A DNA stretch of 64,000 nt from JAWHTC01 sp032586155 (GCF_032586155.1 NZ_JAWHTC010000001.1:744001-808000); one strand, 5' to 3'. Positions 51,386-62,342 are shown, counted from the first letter of the stretch. Numbers and translations are program-made. Notes: generated by a model from the sequence alone, not told the origin.

Positions 51386-51781
51386 TTAGGCTTTGAACGC
51401 GTCGTCCACTGGAACCTGCAGCGCGTTGACCAGCGCGTTGGTCTGGTTGGCCATGCCGATCACGTCGAGAAGTTCGTTGTACATGGCGTCATCCATGCCT
51501 TTGGCACGGGCGGAGGCCGTGTGGGAATGGCAGCAGTACTCGCAGGCATTGCTGGCCGAGACGGCGATATAGATCATCTCCTTGACCAGCGGATCGAGCG
51601 CACCGGGGCCCATGATGCCCTTGAGATCGTTCCACACGGTTTCCAGCCGGTCAGGGTTATGGGCCAGAGCGCGCCAGAAATTGTTGACGTAATCGGTGCC
51701 GCGGGTGGCGCGGATGTCGGCGAAAACCTCTTCCGCCTTGGGCGAGAGCTCTTCGTCGGTCAGAAGGGGGACGGTGGCCAT
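51386..51781 (-). CDS. AhpD/carboxymuconolactone decarboxylase-family protein
   Basis: 131 residues from ATG 51781 (AAGGAA upstream). The peroxidase pattern C-x-x-C-x-x-x-H is present: Cys80, Cys83, His87 in NACEYCCHSHTASA. Such proteins reduce peroxides as part of alkyl-hydroperoxide systems or carry the CMD fold with other roles. No ahpC gene beside it. Divergent from the HEPN-like gene across 92 bp. Confidence 0.86.
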   Translation of the reverse strand: MATVPLLTDEELSPKAEEVFADIRATRGTDYVNNFWRALAHNPDRLETVWNDLKGIMGPGALDPLVKEMIYIAVSASNACEYCCHSHTASARAKGMDDAMYNELLDVIGMANQTNALVNALQVPVDDAFKA

Positions 51782-51873
51782 TGGGGGTTCCTTATTGTTG
51801 AATGTTTTTGAACTCTGGATTCCATCAAAGATAGTAGCGATAGTCCTCCAGATGATTATGAGGCCGAACGACA

Positions 51874-52683
51874 TTGACCCCTAAAGAAAAACTTTTTTAT
51901 CTGCTAGACCGCCAATCGACCTGCACTGTGTCATTTTGGCTCTTCCTGAACGACTATGAGGAGACCATTGATCTATTCTATTTTGGGTTACAATTGGCTC
52001 ACCACACCGACCGGTCAGCGCTAGCAGCCAGCAAGGCGCTTCTCCTAGTTGAGACAGATGAAAAAAAGCGCGCAAAGTTGGAAGCGACGATTGAAAATCC
52101 CGATAGATCGGTGAAGCGATACTCTGAGTTCGCAAGACTAAACTCAAAGAACATGACCACGAACATTGTTGATGGGTTTCTATGGTATGTTTCTCAAATC
52201 ATTCAAGAATGCATGCGGCGACGGCCTGAGATCGTGAAATCTGGTGAAACTCTTCGAGTTGAGGAAGTTTTTGATTTTGCTAGTCGCAAGGAGATTGTCG
52301 ATTACCTAATCGACCGAAAGATCAATAAGCTATCTTACGGAGGTTTGAAACAAGTAGAGAAGTTCATCTTTGACGCCTTGGGTATCGAGATGTTTGAAAA
52401 TGAAGAAGACCGTAGGCTGCTGAAAATCTTCACTGAGATGAGGAATATTCATGCTCATAACCGTGGTCGTATTAATAAGATCTTTCTAGATCGTGTAGGG
52501 CAATGCGAAGACCTCGGTTTCAAATTTGTTGAAGGAAAACAAACAGGATTCGACTATGACGACTTGGTTCGTTTATCGACAGCGTGCCTGAAAACCGCGC
52601 ATTCGCTGGACAACAAAGCCGCAAAGAAGTTTCGAATTGCAAAAAAACGCGTTTCAACCTGGCAGAAATCTAGCGATACTTAG
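51874..52683 (+). CDS. low-GC orphan with HEPN-like motif
   Basis: 269 residues starting from TTG 51874, the only start possible because a stop lies five codons upstream. G+C around 40-45% against about 60% for neighbours. The motif EMRNIHAHNRGRI places R190 and H195 as R-x4-H with N196, the signature of HEPN ribonucleases (abortive-infection, toxin or CRISPR-associated RNases). No antitoxin or partner gene is seen beside it. A defence or toxin role is inference; no family could be assigned with certainty. Confidence 0.7.
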   Translation: MTPKEKLFYLLDRQSTCTVSFWLFLNDYEETIDLFYFGLQLAHHTDRSALAASKALLLVETDEKKRAKLEATIENPDRSVKRYSEFARLNSKNMTTNIVDGFLWYVSQIIQECMRRRPEIVKSGETLRVEEVFDFASRKEIVDYLIDRKINKLSYGGLKQVEKFIFDALGIEMFENEEDRRLLKIFTEMRNIHAHNRGRINKIFLDRVGQCEDLGFKFVEGKQTGFDYDDLVRLSTACLKTAHSLDNKAAKKFRIAKKRVSTWQKSSDT

Positions 52684-52763
52684 TCTATAACACCTAGCCT
52701 TCTTTCAAGTGTCCGCATGTCATTAGGCCGCAGACCGGTCGGTTTGTCAAAGCGACAAAAGAA

Positions 52764-52789
52764 AACCGCCGCCCGGGTGGGCGACGGTT
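52764..52789 (-). terminator. rho-independent terminator of rplS-rpmE
   Basis: On the minus strand AACCGTCGCCC pairs with GGGCGGCGGTT (one GU) and is followed by TTCTTTTGT. It lies about 27 bases after the rpmE stop. Confidence 0.88.
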
Positions 52790-52815
52790 CAGCATGGTCC
52801 AACAATGGTTTTGGC

Positions 52816-53037
52816 TTAGAAACCAAGACCTTCGTACTTTTTCTTGAACTTCGACACGCGGCCGCCGGCGTCGAGCAGGCGGGTACCGCCACCGGTCCAG
52901 GCCGGGTGCACGGTGGGGTCGATATCAAGCGCCAGGGTGTCGCCTTCGGCGCCCCAGGTCGATTTCATCTTGATGATGGTGCCATCGGTCATCTTGACGT
53001 CGATGATGTGATAGTCGGGATGAATATCTTTTTTCAT
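52816..53037 (-). CDS. rpmE: 50S ribosomal protein L31
   Basis: 73 residues. DIHPDYHIIDVKMTDG start, then TLALDIDPTVHPAWTGG and a basic tail RVSKFKKKYEGLGF. It lacks the CxxC zinc cysteines, so it is the non-zinc alphaproteobacterial form. It lies 11 bases after rplS. Confidence 0.96.
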   Translation of the reverse strand: MKKDIHPDYHIIDVKMTDGTIIKMKSTWGAEGDTLALDIDPTVHPAWTGGGTRLLDAGGRVSKFKKKYEGLGF

Positions 53038-53048
53038 GGATCGACTCC

Positions 53049-53423
53049 TCAGGCTTTCTTGGGCTTGTAATGGGTGTCTTCCGCGATACGGGCCGATTTG
53101 CCGCGACGCGAACGCAGGTAGTAGAGCTTGGCGCGGCGGACACGGCCGCGGCGGACAACCTCGATACTGTCGATGTTGGTCGAGTGCAGCGGGAAAACCC
53201 GCTCAACGCCTTCACCGAAGGAAATCTTGCGAACGGTGAACGAACCGGCAATGCCCGAGCCGTTGTTACGGCTGATGCAGACGCCTTCGTAGTTCTGCAC
53301 GCGCGAGCGCGAGCCTTCGGTCACCTTGAAGCCGACGCGAATGGTATCGCCAGCCTTGAAATCGGGGATGTTTTTCCCCAGCGAGGCGATTTGTTCGGCC
53401 TCGAGTTCTGCGATCAGGTCCAT
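53049..53423 (-). CDS. rplS: 50S ribosomal protein L19
   Basis: 124 residues from ATG 53423 (AAGGAG upstream; the longer frame to 53462 is leader RNA). Segments DFKAGDTIRVGFKVTEGSRS and VCISRNNGSGIAGSFTVRK and the conserved VRRGRVRRAKLYYLR are typical. A strong own promoter lies about 200 bases upstream. Confidence 0.96.
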   Translation of the reverse strand: MDLIAELEAEQIASLGKNIPDFKAGDTIRVGFKVTEGSRSRVQNYEGVCISRNNGSGIAGSFTVRKISFGEGVERVFPLHSTNIDSIEVVRRGRVRRAKLYYLRSRRGKSARIAEDTHYKPKKA

Positions 53424-53444
53424 TGACCTAACTCCTTGATCTGC

Positions 53445-53462
53445 TTGCGGTTTATTCCGCAA
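53445..53462 (-). promoter_or_regulatory. leader hairpin just before rplS ribosome binding site
   Basis: TTGCGG-AATAAA-CCGCAA on the minus strand, a perfect 6-bp stem and 6-base loop, ending about ten bases before AAGGAG of rplS. Candidate autoregulatory or mRNA-stability element. Confidence 0.55.
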
Positions 53463-53626
53463 AGGTTGCTGCCGTCCAAGAGCTCCGCGTCTTCGTCGGG
53501 TCCGTAGATACGCCCGCGGGAGTTAAGCCGTCGTTTCTTTTCCGGATCTGCCGGTGGATTGCTGCACGGAAGGACGCGCCCACAAGCAAGACCGCCCGCG
53601 CGCCGAATCCGGCACCGGACGCGCGG

Positions 53627-53655
53627 GGTATAGGGGTATTAGCCCAATGGATCAA
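53627..53655 (-). promoter_or_regulatory. sigma-70-type promoter of rplS-rpmE
   Basis: TTGATC (53650-53655) and TATACC (53627-53632) on the minus strand are exactly 17 bases apart. Transcription would start near 53620, giving a leader of about 200 bases before rplS. Confidence 0.75.
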
Positions 53656-53672
53656 GCACTATCGGCCGGTTT

Positions 53673-54128
53673 CTACGGCTCAAGGCCTTTGAAACCGGGC
53701 ACCAGGGCCTGCAGTCCCTGAATCAAGCCTTGCCTTGCATGCGCAGGTACCTTGTCTTCGATCTCGGAGAGCATCAGTCCGCCATAAACCTCCCACATGC
53801 GCAGCCGCAGGTCGCGGCCCGCGTCTGTGATGGTCAGGATGCGGCCGCGGCGGTCTTCGGGGGCGGGGCATTGGGTGACAAGCCCGTCATCGACCATGCG
53901 CTTGAGCGTGCGCGACAGGTTGGCCTGATCGAACAGGCTTCCGCGTTCAAGCTGGTTCTGGCGCATGCCTTGCGGGTTGCGCTCCAGCCCCCAAAGCACG
54001 TCGTACCACGCGGCCGGGGGCAGGCCTGCGCGGCGCAGTTCGGTTTCGAACCGCTGGGTCACTGTTTTGTGGGCAATGTTCAGCAGAACCCAGATCAGTG
54101 TGGTTTCGGAATTCGGTTTCTTGTCCAT
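53673..54128 (-). CDS. MarR-family transcriptional regulator
   Basis: 151 residues. Winged-helix DNA-binding domain: LERGSLFDQANLSRTLKRMVDDGLV (about 60-85) with the recognition helix, then PAPEDRRGRILTITDAG as the wing. Divergent from yceI over a 117-bp gap that holds a near-perfect palindrome (54175-54204), its likely operator. It probably represses itself and the yceI-cybB pair. Confidence 0.9.
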   Translation of the reverse strand: MDKKPNSETTLIWVLLNIAHKTVTQRFETELRRAGLPPAAWYDVLWGLERNPQGMRQNQLERGSLFDQANLSRTLKRMVDDGLVTQCPAPEDRRGRILTITDAGRDLRLRMWEVYGGLMLSEIEDKVPAHARQGLIQGLQALVPGFKGLEP

Positions 54129-54174
54129 TTCACGTTTTCGTTATGGCTCGGGATTGGGGTTTGCGAAAGGTTGT

Positions 54175-54204
54175 AAATTAGATACATGCACATGTATCTA
54201 ATTT
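54175..54204. promoter_or_regulatory. 30-bp palindrome, likely MarR operator
   Basis: AAATTAGATACATG (54175-54188), centre CA, then CATGTATCTAATTT (54191-54204): a perfect 14-bp-arm inverted repeat between the divergent marR and yceI genes, about 45 bases from both starts. MarR dimers bind such sites. Confidence 0.85.
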
Positions 54205-54245
54205 AGGCGCCCGAATGCGGGCATGCAATCGAAAAGGAAAACATC

Positions 54246-54839
54246 ATGAAACATCTGCTGACGGGCACCGTTCTGGGCCTTGCGATGACAACGGCGGCTT
54301 CGGCCGAGATTTACAAGTTCGATCCCGGCCACACCGAGATTCGCTTCTACTATAACCACGCCGGCCTGTCCGAGCAGTCGGGGCAGTGGAAGGTGATCGG
54401 CGGCGAGGTCGATTTCGATCCGGCAAATGTCGAAGCCACCAGAGTGACCGTCACCGTAGACCCGGCCAGCGTTGATACCGGTGTGACCGCGCTGGACGAT
54501 CACCTGAAGTCGGCGGATTTCTTTGATGTGGAGAAATTCCCGGAAATCACCTTCACCTCGACCAGTGTCACCCAGACCGATGAACAAACCATTACCCTGG
54601 TGGGCGATCTGACGATCAAGGACAATTCCAAGCCGATGACTATGTCGTTCACGCTGAACCACAATGGTGTGCACCCGCTGGGCGAGTTCTTTGACTACTA
54701 CAAAGGTCAGTGGATCGGCGTGCAGGGCACGGGCGACATGCTGCGCTCGGACTACGGGGTGGGCATGTTCGCGCCGGTGACCTCGGATGAAGTGCGGCTC
54801 GAGATTTCGGCCGAGATGCGTGCCGGGGGCTGGGAGTGA
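54246..54839 (+). CDS. YceI-family periplasmic protein
   Basis: 197 residues with a signal peptide (LLTGTVLGLAMTTAASA). YceI lipocalin-type fold: FDPGHTEIRFYYNHAGLSEQ and GVTALDDHLKSADFFDVEKFPEITF, quoted in part, then GDLTIKDNSKPMT. YceI proteins bind isoprenoid or amphiphilic ligands and respond to stress or pH. Ribosome binding site AAAGGA. GTGA overlap couples it to the following cytochrome b561 gene. Likely controlled by the divergent MarR. Confidence 0.92.
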   Translation: MKHLLTGTVLGLAMTTAASAEIYKFDPGHTEIRFYYNHAGLSEQSGQWKVIGGEVDFDPANVEATRVTVTVDPASVDTGVTALDDHLKSADFFDVEKFPEITFTSTSVTQTDEQTITLVGDLTIKDNSKPMTMSFTLNHNGVHPLGEFFDYYKGQWIGVQGTGDMLRSDYGVGMFAPVTSDEVRLEISAEMRAGGWE

Positions 54840-55414
54840 ACCTGAAGATAAAAAACAGCGCCGGAAGCTGGGGGCTTCCGGCGCGTCTGCTGCACTGGGC
54901 CGTGGCGGGCATAATCCTTTTCCTACTGGGGCTTGGCACGTGGATGACCTATGCGGTCGAGGATGTGCTGGAGCAGCTGAAACTGGTTCAGATACACAAG
55001 AGCTGGGGCTTTGTGGTGTTCATTCTGGCGCTGCTCAGGATCGTCTGGCGGTTGATGAACCGGCAGACACCAGCCTTGCCCGATAGCATGTCGCCGCTGG
55101 AGCGGCTGGCCGCCCATGGCGGGCATCTGGGGCTTTATGGTCTGATGATCGTGATGCCGGTGTCAGGCTGGCTTATGGCTTCGGCGTCACCCTTGCAGGA
55201 CCGGTTCGGCGTTAAAAACAAGGTGTTCGACTGGTTCGAGATGTATGATCCGTTCGTGCCCGGCAGTGAGGCGCTGAGTGAGGCGTTTGCACAGGTGCAT
55301 TTCTGGGCGGCGATTGCGCTGGGTCTGCTGTTGCTGGGCCATGCGGGCGCGGCGTTGTGGCATCATTTCGTGCGGCGCGACGACGTGCTGCGGCGGATGA
55401 CCTTCGGGCGCTAG
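54836..55414 (+). CDS. cytochrome b561-family membrane protein
   Basis: 192 residues from GTG 54836, overlapping the yceI stop by four bases. Four membrane helices with haem-ligand His residues: PARLLHWAVAGI, LVQIHKSWGF, HGGHLGLYGLM, and GHAGAALWHHFVR near the C-terminus. It moves electrons between quinone and periplasmic partners. In other bacteria YceI and CybB are similarly paired, suggesting a small stress-response redox unit. Confidence 0.9.
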   Translation: MNLKIKNSAGSWGLPARLLHWAVAGIILFLLGLGTWMTYAVEDVLEQLKLVQIHKSWGFVVFILALLRIVWRLMNRQTPALPDSMSPLERLAAHGGHLGLYGLMIVMPVSGWLMASASPLQDRFGVKNKVFDWFEMYDPFVPGSEALSEAFAQVHFWAAIALGLLLLGHAGAALWHHFVRRDDVLRRMTFGR

Positions 55415-56214
55415 CTATCGCCTTTGTTTTCAAGGGCCTTCCACAGGTCGGGGCGGCGTGTGCGGGTGATCTCTTCTGACTGCGCGCGCCGCCACTTGGC
55501 GATCTCGCCATGGTGGCCGGACGTCAGAACATCGGGGATTGTGCGGCCCTGCCACTCGGCGGGGCGGGTGTATTGAGGATGTTCCAGCAAGCCATTGGAA
55601 AAGCTTTCTTCTTCGGCTGACTCAGCATTGCCCAGCACGCCGGGCAGGAGCCGCACGGTGGCGTCCAGCATGGCCTGCGCGGCGATCTCGCCACCGGTGA
55701 GGACAAAATCACCAAGGCTGATTTCCTGGATGGCATAGTGGTCGAGCACCCGCTGGTCGACGCCTTCAAACCGGCCACAGAGGAAGGTGACACCGGGGCC
55801 ACGCGCCAGTTGCCGCGCCATGGCCTGATCAAACGGGCGGCCGCGCGGGGAAAGATAGAATAGTGGCAAGGGGTTACGGGTCAGCTTGCGGGTGTGTTCG
55901 ATGGCGTTGCCGAGCACGTCAGCGCGCAGCACCATGCCAGCGCCGCCGCCGGCGGGGGTGTCATCGACATTGCGATGCTTGCCAATCCCGAAGGGACGCA
56001 GGTCGACCGTATCGAGCTGCCAGATTCCGTCACGCAGCGCCTTGCCGGTCAAGCTCTCCCCAAGAACGCCGGGAAAAGCGTTTGGAAACAGGGTGATAAC
56101 CTGTGCGGTCCAGGCATGGGCCAAGCGCTCATCCTGCATCAGAGCGCGTGGTTTCAGGCTCGCGGTGATGGATTTGCGGCCGTGGGATTTGCTGGGTTTG
56201 GATGCGTCGCTCAT
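55411..56214 (-). CDS. trmD: tRNA (guanine(37)-N(1))-methyltransferase
   Basis: 267 residues from ATG 56214. The trefoil-knot SPOUT fold is shown by FLCGRFEGVDQRVLDHY and ISLGDFVLTGGEIAAQ, both strongly conserved. It methylates G37 next to the anticodon, preventing frameshifting. Usual genome order is rpsP-rimM-trmD-rplS; here rplS lies 2 kb away with its own promoter, and the marR-yceI-cybB block sits between. Convergent with cybB, overlapping by four bases. Confidence 0.96.
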   Translation of the reverse strand: MSDASKPSKSHGRKSITASLKPRALMQDERLAHAWTAQVITLFPNAFPGVLGESLTGKALRDGIWQLDTVDLRPFGIGKHRNVDDTPAGGGAGMVLRADVLGNAIEHTRKLTRNPLPLFYLSPRGRPFDQAMARQLARGPGVTFLCGRFEGVDQRVLDHYAIQEISLGDFVLTGGEIAAQAMLDATVRLLPGVLGNAESAEEESFSNGLLEHPQYTRPAEWQGRTIPDVLTSGHHGEIAKWRRAQSEEITRTRRPDLWKALENKGDS

Positions 56215-56400
56215 GGGGCTGTCATAGGCCAAGGTTGGTGAGGGGTAAAGCCATCGTTCCACTGGGTTAACACCGCGAATTAACAGAAAATTAAGGGGCT
56301 GGCATCCGTCTGCACCCTGTCGGGTATCTGTCTGGCGTTCGGTGGGGCAGGGTTTGGTTAGGAAATGGGTAAATGGAGCGTGCGGTTGCGTAGGGAAAAA

Positions 56401-56431
56401 GCAAGCCCCGATCGAGGTGACCGGGGCTTGC
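56401..56431 (-). terminator. rho-independent terminator of acnA
   Basis: GCAAGCCCCG (56401-56410) pairs with CGGGGCTTGC (56422-56431), and on the minus strand is followed by TTTTTCCC. It lies 43 bases after the acnA stop, past a REP-like element. Confidence 0.85.
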
Positions 56432-56448
56432 TGGTTTTGTCAGGGCAA

Positions 56449-56470
56449 GGTGCGCGAAATGCGCCCCTAC
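56449..56470. repeat. REP-like element abutting the acnA stop
   Basis: GGTGCGC-GAAAT-GCGCCCC stem with one mismatch, then CTAC, ending four bases before the acnA stop codon. Confidence 0.6.
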
Positions 56471-56473
56471 GGG

Positions 56474-59158
<2,685 letters not shown>

Positions 59159-59242
59159 TGAGGCCTCCGGCTTGAAAAATGGGAATTCGTCGGGGCTGCT
59201 TTTGAACCATCGGGGGCGGGGGATCAAGGGGAGGGCTGAATT

Positions 59243-59266
59243 TTTTGTATACTATTGCACACAAAA
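59243..59266. promoter_or_regulatory. dyad with internal TATACT between acnA and the desuccinylase gene
   Basis: TTTTGT (59243-59248), 12 bases, ACAAAA (59261-59266). Inside it is TATACT (59248-59253), a perfect -10 box for the plus strand without a matching -35, so an activator or a GntR-type regulator site is plausible. It lies 60-85 bases upstream of the plus-strand gene at 59330. Confidence 0.45.
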
Positions 59267-59329
59267 TGCCGGTTTGTTGACATTGCCCGGTCGGCAGCCT
59301 TTGCTGAACCAAGGCGTTCGGGGGTGGAT

Positions 59330-60331
59330 ATGAGCGGCAGTTTGATCTCGTCAGAAGTGGATTTCGACAACACGGGCAAGCATGTGGGATTCCTGCGGCT
59401 GCCGCATTCGGTGCATCACAGCGCCTATGGGTTCATCCCGGTGCCGGTGGTGTCGGTGCGGGGCGCAGAGGGGCCGGTGGTGTTGCTGGTGGCCGGGAAC
59501 CACGGCGATGAATACGAGGGGCAGGTCGCACTGTCGCGCCTGGCGCAGGAGTTGCGGCCCGAGGATGTAACCGGCCAGGTGATCATCCTGACGATGGCGA
59601 ATTTCCCGGCGGCGCAGGCCGGGAAACGGGTGTCGCCGGTGGATGAGGGAAATCTGAACAGATCCTTTCCCGGCGCGCCCCATGGCAGCCCGACCGAGAT
59701 GATGGCGCATTACATCGAAGAGGTGCTGTTGCCGCGTTGCGATTACGCGGTGGACCTGCATTCGGGTGGCTCGTCGCTGTTCTATCCGGCGACGTTGTTG
59801 CGCGGGCAGGGCTGGGACAAGGACGAGGCCAAGGCCATTAAGCGAATGCAGGAGGCGTTTGATCTGCCTTACGCTTGGGTGTTTCAGGGCGGCGGCGGGC
59901 CGAGTTCGACCGCGCGGACCCTGATGGGTGGGGCCAATCGCAAGGGTGTGGTCGCGGTTATGACCGAGCTGGGCGGCGGTGGGGCGGTGACGCCCGATAT
60001 CCTTGCTGATACCGAGCGGGGCCTGCGGCGCTGGCTGCACGGGATGGGATGTTTGCCAGGATATCAGCCGGACGGCGCGCGCGGGACGCGGGAGCTGAAA
60101 TCCGTGGGGCTGGTCTATGCCTATGATGCAGGCGTGTTCGAGCCGTTGAAAGAGATCGGAGAGGATGTGTGCGAGGGGGACGTGATCGGGTTTGTTCACA
60201 CGCCCGAGACACCCTGGGCCGAGGCGGTCGAGATCAAGGCACAGGCGGCGGGCGTGGTGATGGCGCTGCGGGTCATGGGGCGGTGCGCGCGTGGGGATGC
60301 GCTGTTCCAGGTTGGGGTGGACCTGGCATGA
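59330..60331 (+). CDS. succinylglutamate desuccinylase/aspartoacylase family zinc hydrolase (DoeB-like)
   Basis: 333 residues from ATG 59330. Zinc-site motifs: GNHGDEYEG (His58, Glu61) and DLHSGG (His144). It resembles the N-acetyl-diaminobutyrate deacetylase DoeB of ectoine breakdown, but the other doe genes are absent. Coupled by ATGA to a PatB/MalY-type C-S lyase, so substrates may instead be acylated sulfur amino acids; not decidable from sequence. Confidence 0.87.
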   Translation: MSGSLISSEVDFDNTGKHVGFLRLPHSVHHSAYGFIPVPVVSVRGAEGPVVLLVAGNHGDEYEGQVALSRLAQELRPEDVTGQVIILTMANFPAAQAGKRVSPVDEGNLNRSFPGAPHGSPTEMMAHYIEEVLLPRCDYAVDLHSGGSSLFYPATLLRGQGWDKDEAKAIKRMQEAFDLPYAWVFQGGGGPSSTARTLMGGANRKGVVAVMTELGGGGAVTPDILADTERGLRRWLHGMGCLPGYQPDGARGTRELKSVGLVYAYDAGVFEPLKEIGEDVCEGDVIGFVHTPETPWAEAVEIKAQAAGVVMALRVMGRCARGDALFQVGVDLA

Positions 60332-61518
60332 ACTTCGACGAAGAGATCGACCGGCGCGCAGTTCCGGCGTTGAAATGGCATGGCATGGTACTGGGCGAGG
60401 GCAATGAGCACATTTTCCCGGCAGGGGTGGCGGATATGGACTTCCGCGCGCCGGACTCTGTACGGGCCGCGATGCAGGCGCGGCTGGATCATGGCGTGTT
60501 TGGCTATGAGACGGTGCAGCCGGACCTGATGCCGGCGCTTTGCGATTGGATGGAGGGCCGACATGGCTGGGACATCGATCCGGGCCATATCCTGCGGGCA
60601 CCCAATATCCTCAATGCGCTGGCGATTGCGGCCTCGATCTTTACCGAACCGGGCGACGCGGTGATCGTGCAGCCGCCGGTGTTTTTCGATTTCTTCGATA
60701 TTCTGAACGAGAACCATCGCGAGATCGTCGAGAACCCGCTGGTGCTGCGCGATGGGCGCTATGTGATGGATTTCGACGATCTGGAGGCCAAGACGGCGCG
60801 TAGAGACGTGAAGATGATCTATCTCTGCAATCCGCATAACCCGATGGGGCGGGTGTGGACGCGCGAGGAATTGACCCGGTTGGGGGACATCTGTGCCGAA
60901 AACGGGGTGATCGTGGTCAGCGACGAGATGCATGGCGACCTGGTGTTGCCCGGGAGGGAGGCCTATGTGCCGTTCGCCGCGCTGGGCGAGGCCTATGCGC
61001 AGAATTCCATTACCTGCCTTTCTCCTGCGAAAACCTTCAATATTGCGTCCTGTTCCAGCGCTTTCACGGTTGTGCCGGATGCGGCGTGGCGCAAGGCGTT
61101 CCAAGTGGAAAACTCGCGCCTGACGGTGAACAAGAACAATGGTTTCGCCAATGTCGCCATGGTGGCCGCGTGGCGCGAAGGCGGCGAATGGCTGGACGCG
61201 GTGCTGGTCTATTTAGATCAGAACCTTGCGCTGATGCGGGAGCGGATCAGCGAAATGAATGGGGTCGGGATGATCGAACCCGAAGCGGGGTTCCTGGCCT
61301 GGGTGGATTTTCGTGAATTGGGATTGGCCCCCAAGGCGCTGACGGCACTTCTAAAGGGCAAAGCCGGTTGGGCACCGACGCGGGGCGAGGCGTTCGGGCC
61401 GGGCGGAGAGGGTTTTGCCCGGGTAAACTTTGCCTGCCGACGCAAGACGCTGGCGGCGGCGCTGGATCGGTTGGAGGCGGCATTGGCCGCAGCTCACCTG
61501 TCACTCGCAAAACCTTGA
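60328..61518 (+). CDS. PatB/MalY-family PLP-dependent C-S lyase
   Basis: 396 residues from ATG 60328; the long frame to 60169 lies inside the upstream gene. PLP enzyme: SPAKTFNIASCSS with the Schiff-base Lys, ICAENGVIVVSDEMHGDLVL with the PLP-contact Asp, and FPAGVADMDFRAP near the N-terminus, typical of MalY. These enzymes release H2S or methanethiol from cystathionine-like substrates. Translationally coupled to the hydrolase at 59330-60331. Confidence 0.9.
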   Translation: MNFDEEIDRRAVPALKWHGMVLGEGNEHIFPAGVADMDFRAPDSVRAAMQARLDHGVFGYETVQPDLMPALCDWMEGRHGWDIDPGHILRAPNILNALAIAASIFTEPGDAVIVQPPVFFDFFDILNENHREIVENPLVLRDGRYVMDFDDLEAKTARRDVKMIYLCNPHNPMGRVWTREELTRLGDICAENGVIVVSDEMHGDLVLPGREAYVPFAALGEAYAQNSITCLSPAKTFNIASCSSAFTVVPDAAWRKAFQVENSRLTVNKNNGFANVAMVAAWREGGEWLDAVLVYLDQNLALMRERISEMNGVGMIEPEAGFLAWVDFRELGLAPKALTALLKGKAGWAPTRGEAFGPGGEGFARVNFACRRKTLAAALDRLEAALAAAHLSLAKP

Positions 61519-61585
61519 TTGGTTATTTCAACTTTTGCCCCGTAAGACATTGAATGTGATGAACGGCTGGGGGATCGGAGCGATC

Positions 61586-62284
61586 ATGATGCGATGGATG
61601 GTAGGATTGGCGGCGCTGTGGCTGGGATTGGCCGGGGCAGCGATGGCCGAGGGCAAAAAGCCGGTGATCCTGGTGGAACTGTTCACCAGCCAGGGCTGCT
61701 CCAGCTGTCCGCCAGCGGATGCCTTCCTGCATGAACTAGCCAAGCGCTCCGATGTGGTCGCACTGTCTCTGCATGTGGATTACTGGGACTATATCGGCTG
61801 GAAGGATGTCTTTGCCGACAAGAAGTTTACCTTGCGCCAGCATGGCTATGCTCAGGCCGGTAAGCGGCGCTCGGTCTATACGCCACAGATGATCATTCAC
61901 GGGCAGGATCACGTGGTGGGCAATCACCCGATGGATGTGACCGATTTGATCAAAGCCTATCAGAAACGGGCACAGCCGGTTGCGCTGAAGGTGGTGCGTC
62001 AGGGAGGACAGGTGATGATCCGGGCTGACGGTAAGGGCAAGGGGCCGATGGTCGTACAGCTGGTGCGGTTCGAGCCGCGCGTCACAGTCGATATTCGCCG
62101 GGGCGAGAATGCCGGGCGCAGGATCAGCTATGCCAACGTGGTGCGTCAGTGGGACGTGATCGGCGAATGGGACGGGCGGGCGCCTTTGGAGATGAAAGTG
62201 CTGGCCGAGGGCAAGCTGCCGGTGGCGGTTGTGGTTCAGAAAAAGGGCTTTGGTCCGGTTGTGGCGGCAGCGCGGGTGGAATAG
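61586..62284 (+). CDS. DUF1223 thioredoxin-fold secreted protein
   Basis: 232 residues from ATG 61586, where GGAG lies six bases upstream. Signal peptide (VGLAALWLGLAGAAMA). Thioredoxin-like C-x-x-C: ELFTSQGCSSCPPADAF with Cys38 and Cys41, followed by LSLHVDYWDYIGWKDVFAD typical of DUF1223. Periplasmic thiol role likely. The gap downstream holds an intergenic hairpin element (copy C). Confidence 0.88.
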   Translation: MMRWMVGLAALWLGLAGAAMAEGKKPVILVELFTSQGCSSCPPADAFLHELAKRSDVVALSLHVDYWDYIGWKDVFADKKFTLRQHGYAQAGKRRSVYTPQMIIHGQDHVVGNHPMDVTDLIKAYQKRAQPVALKVVRQGGQVMIRADGKGKGPMVVQLVRFEPRVTVDIRRGENAGRRISYANVVRQWDVIGEWDGRAPLEMKVLAEGKLPVAVVVQKKGFGPVVAAARVE

Positions 62285-62342
62285 CAGTCTTTGCCAATTC
62301 GACAGGGCGCAAAATGCACCGCGCCTGGTCGCCGTTTTTTGG

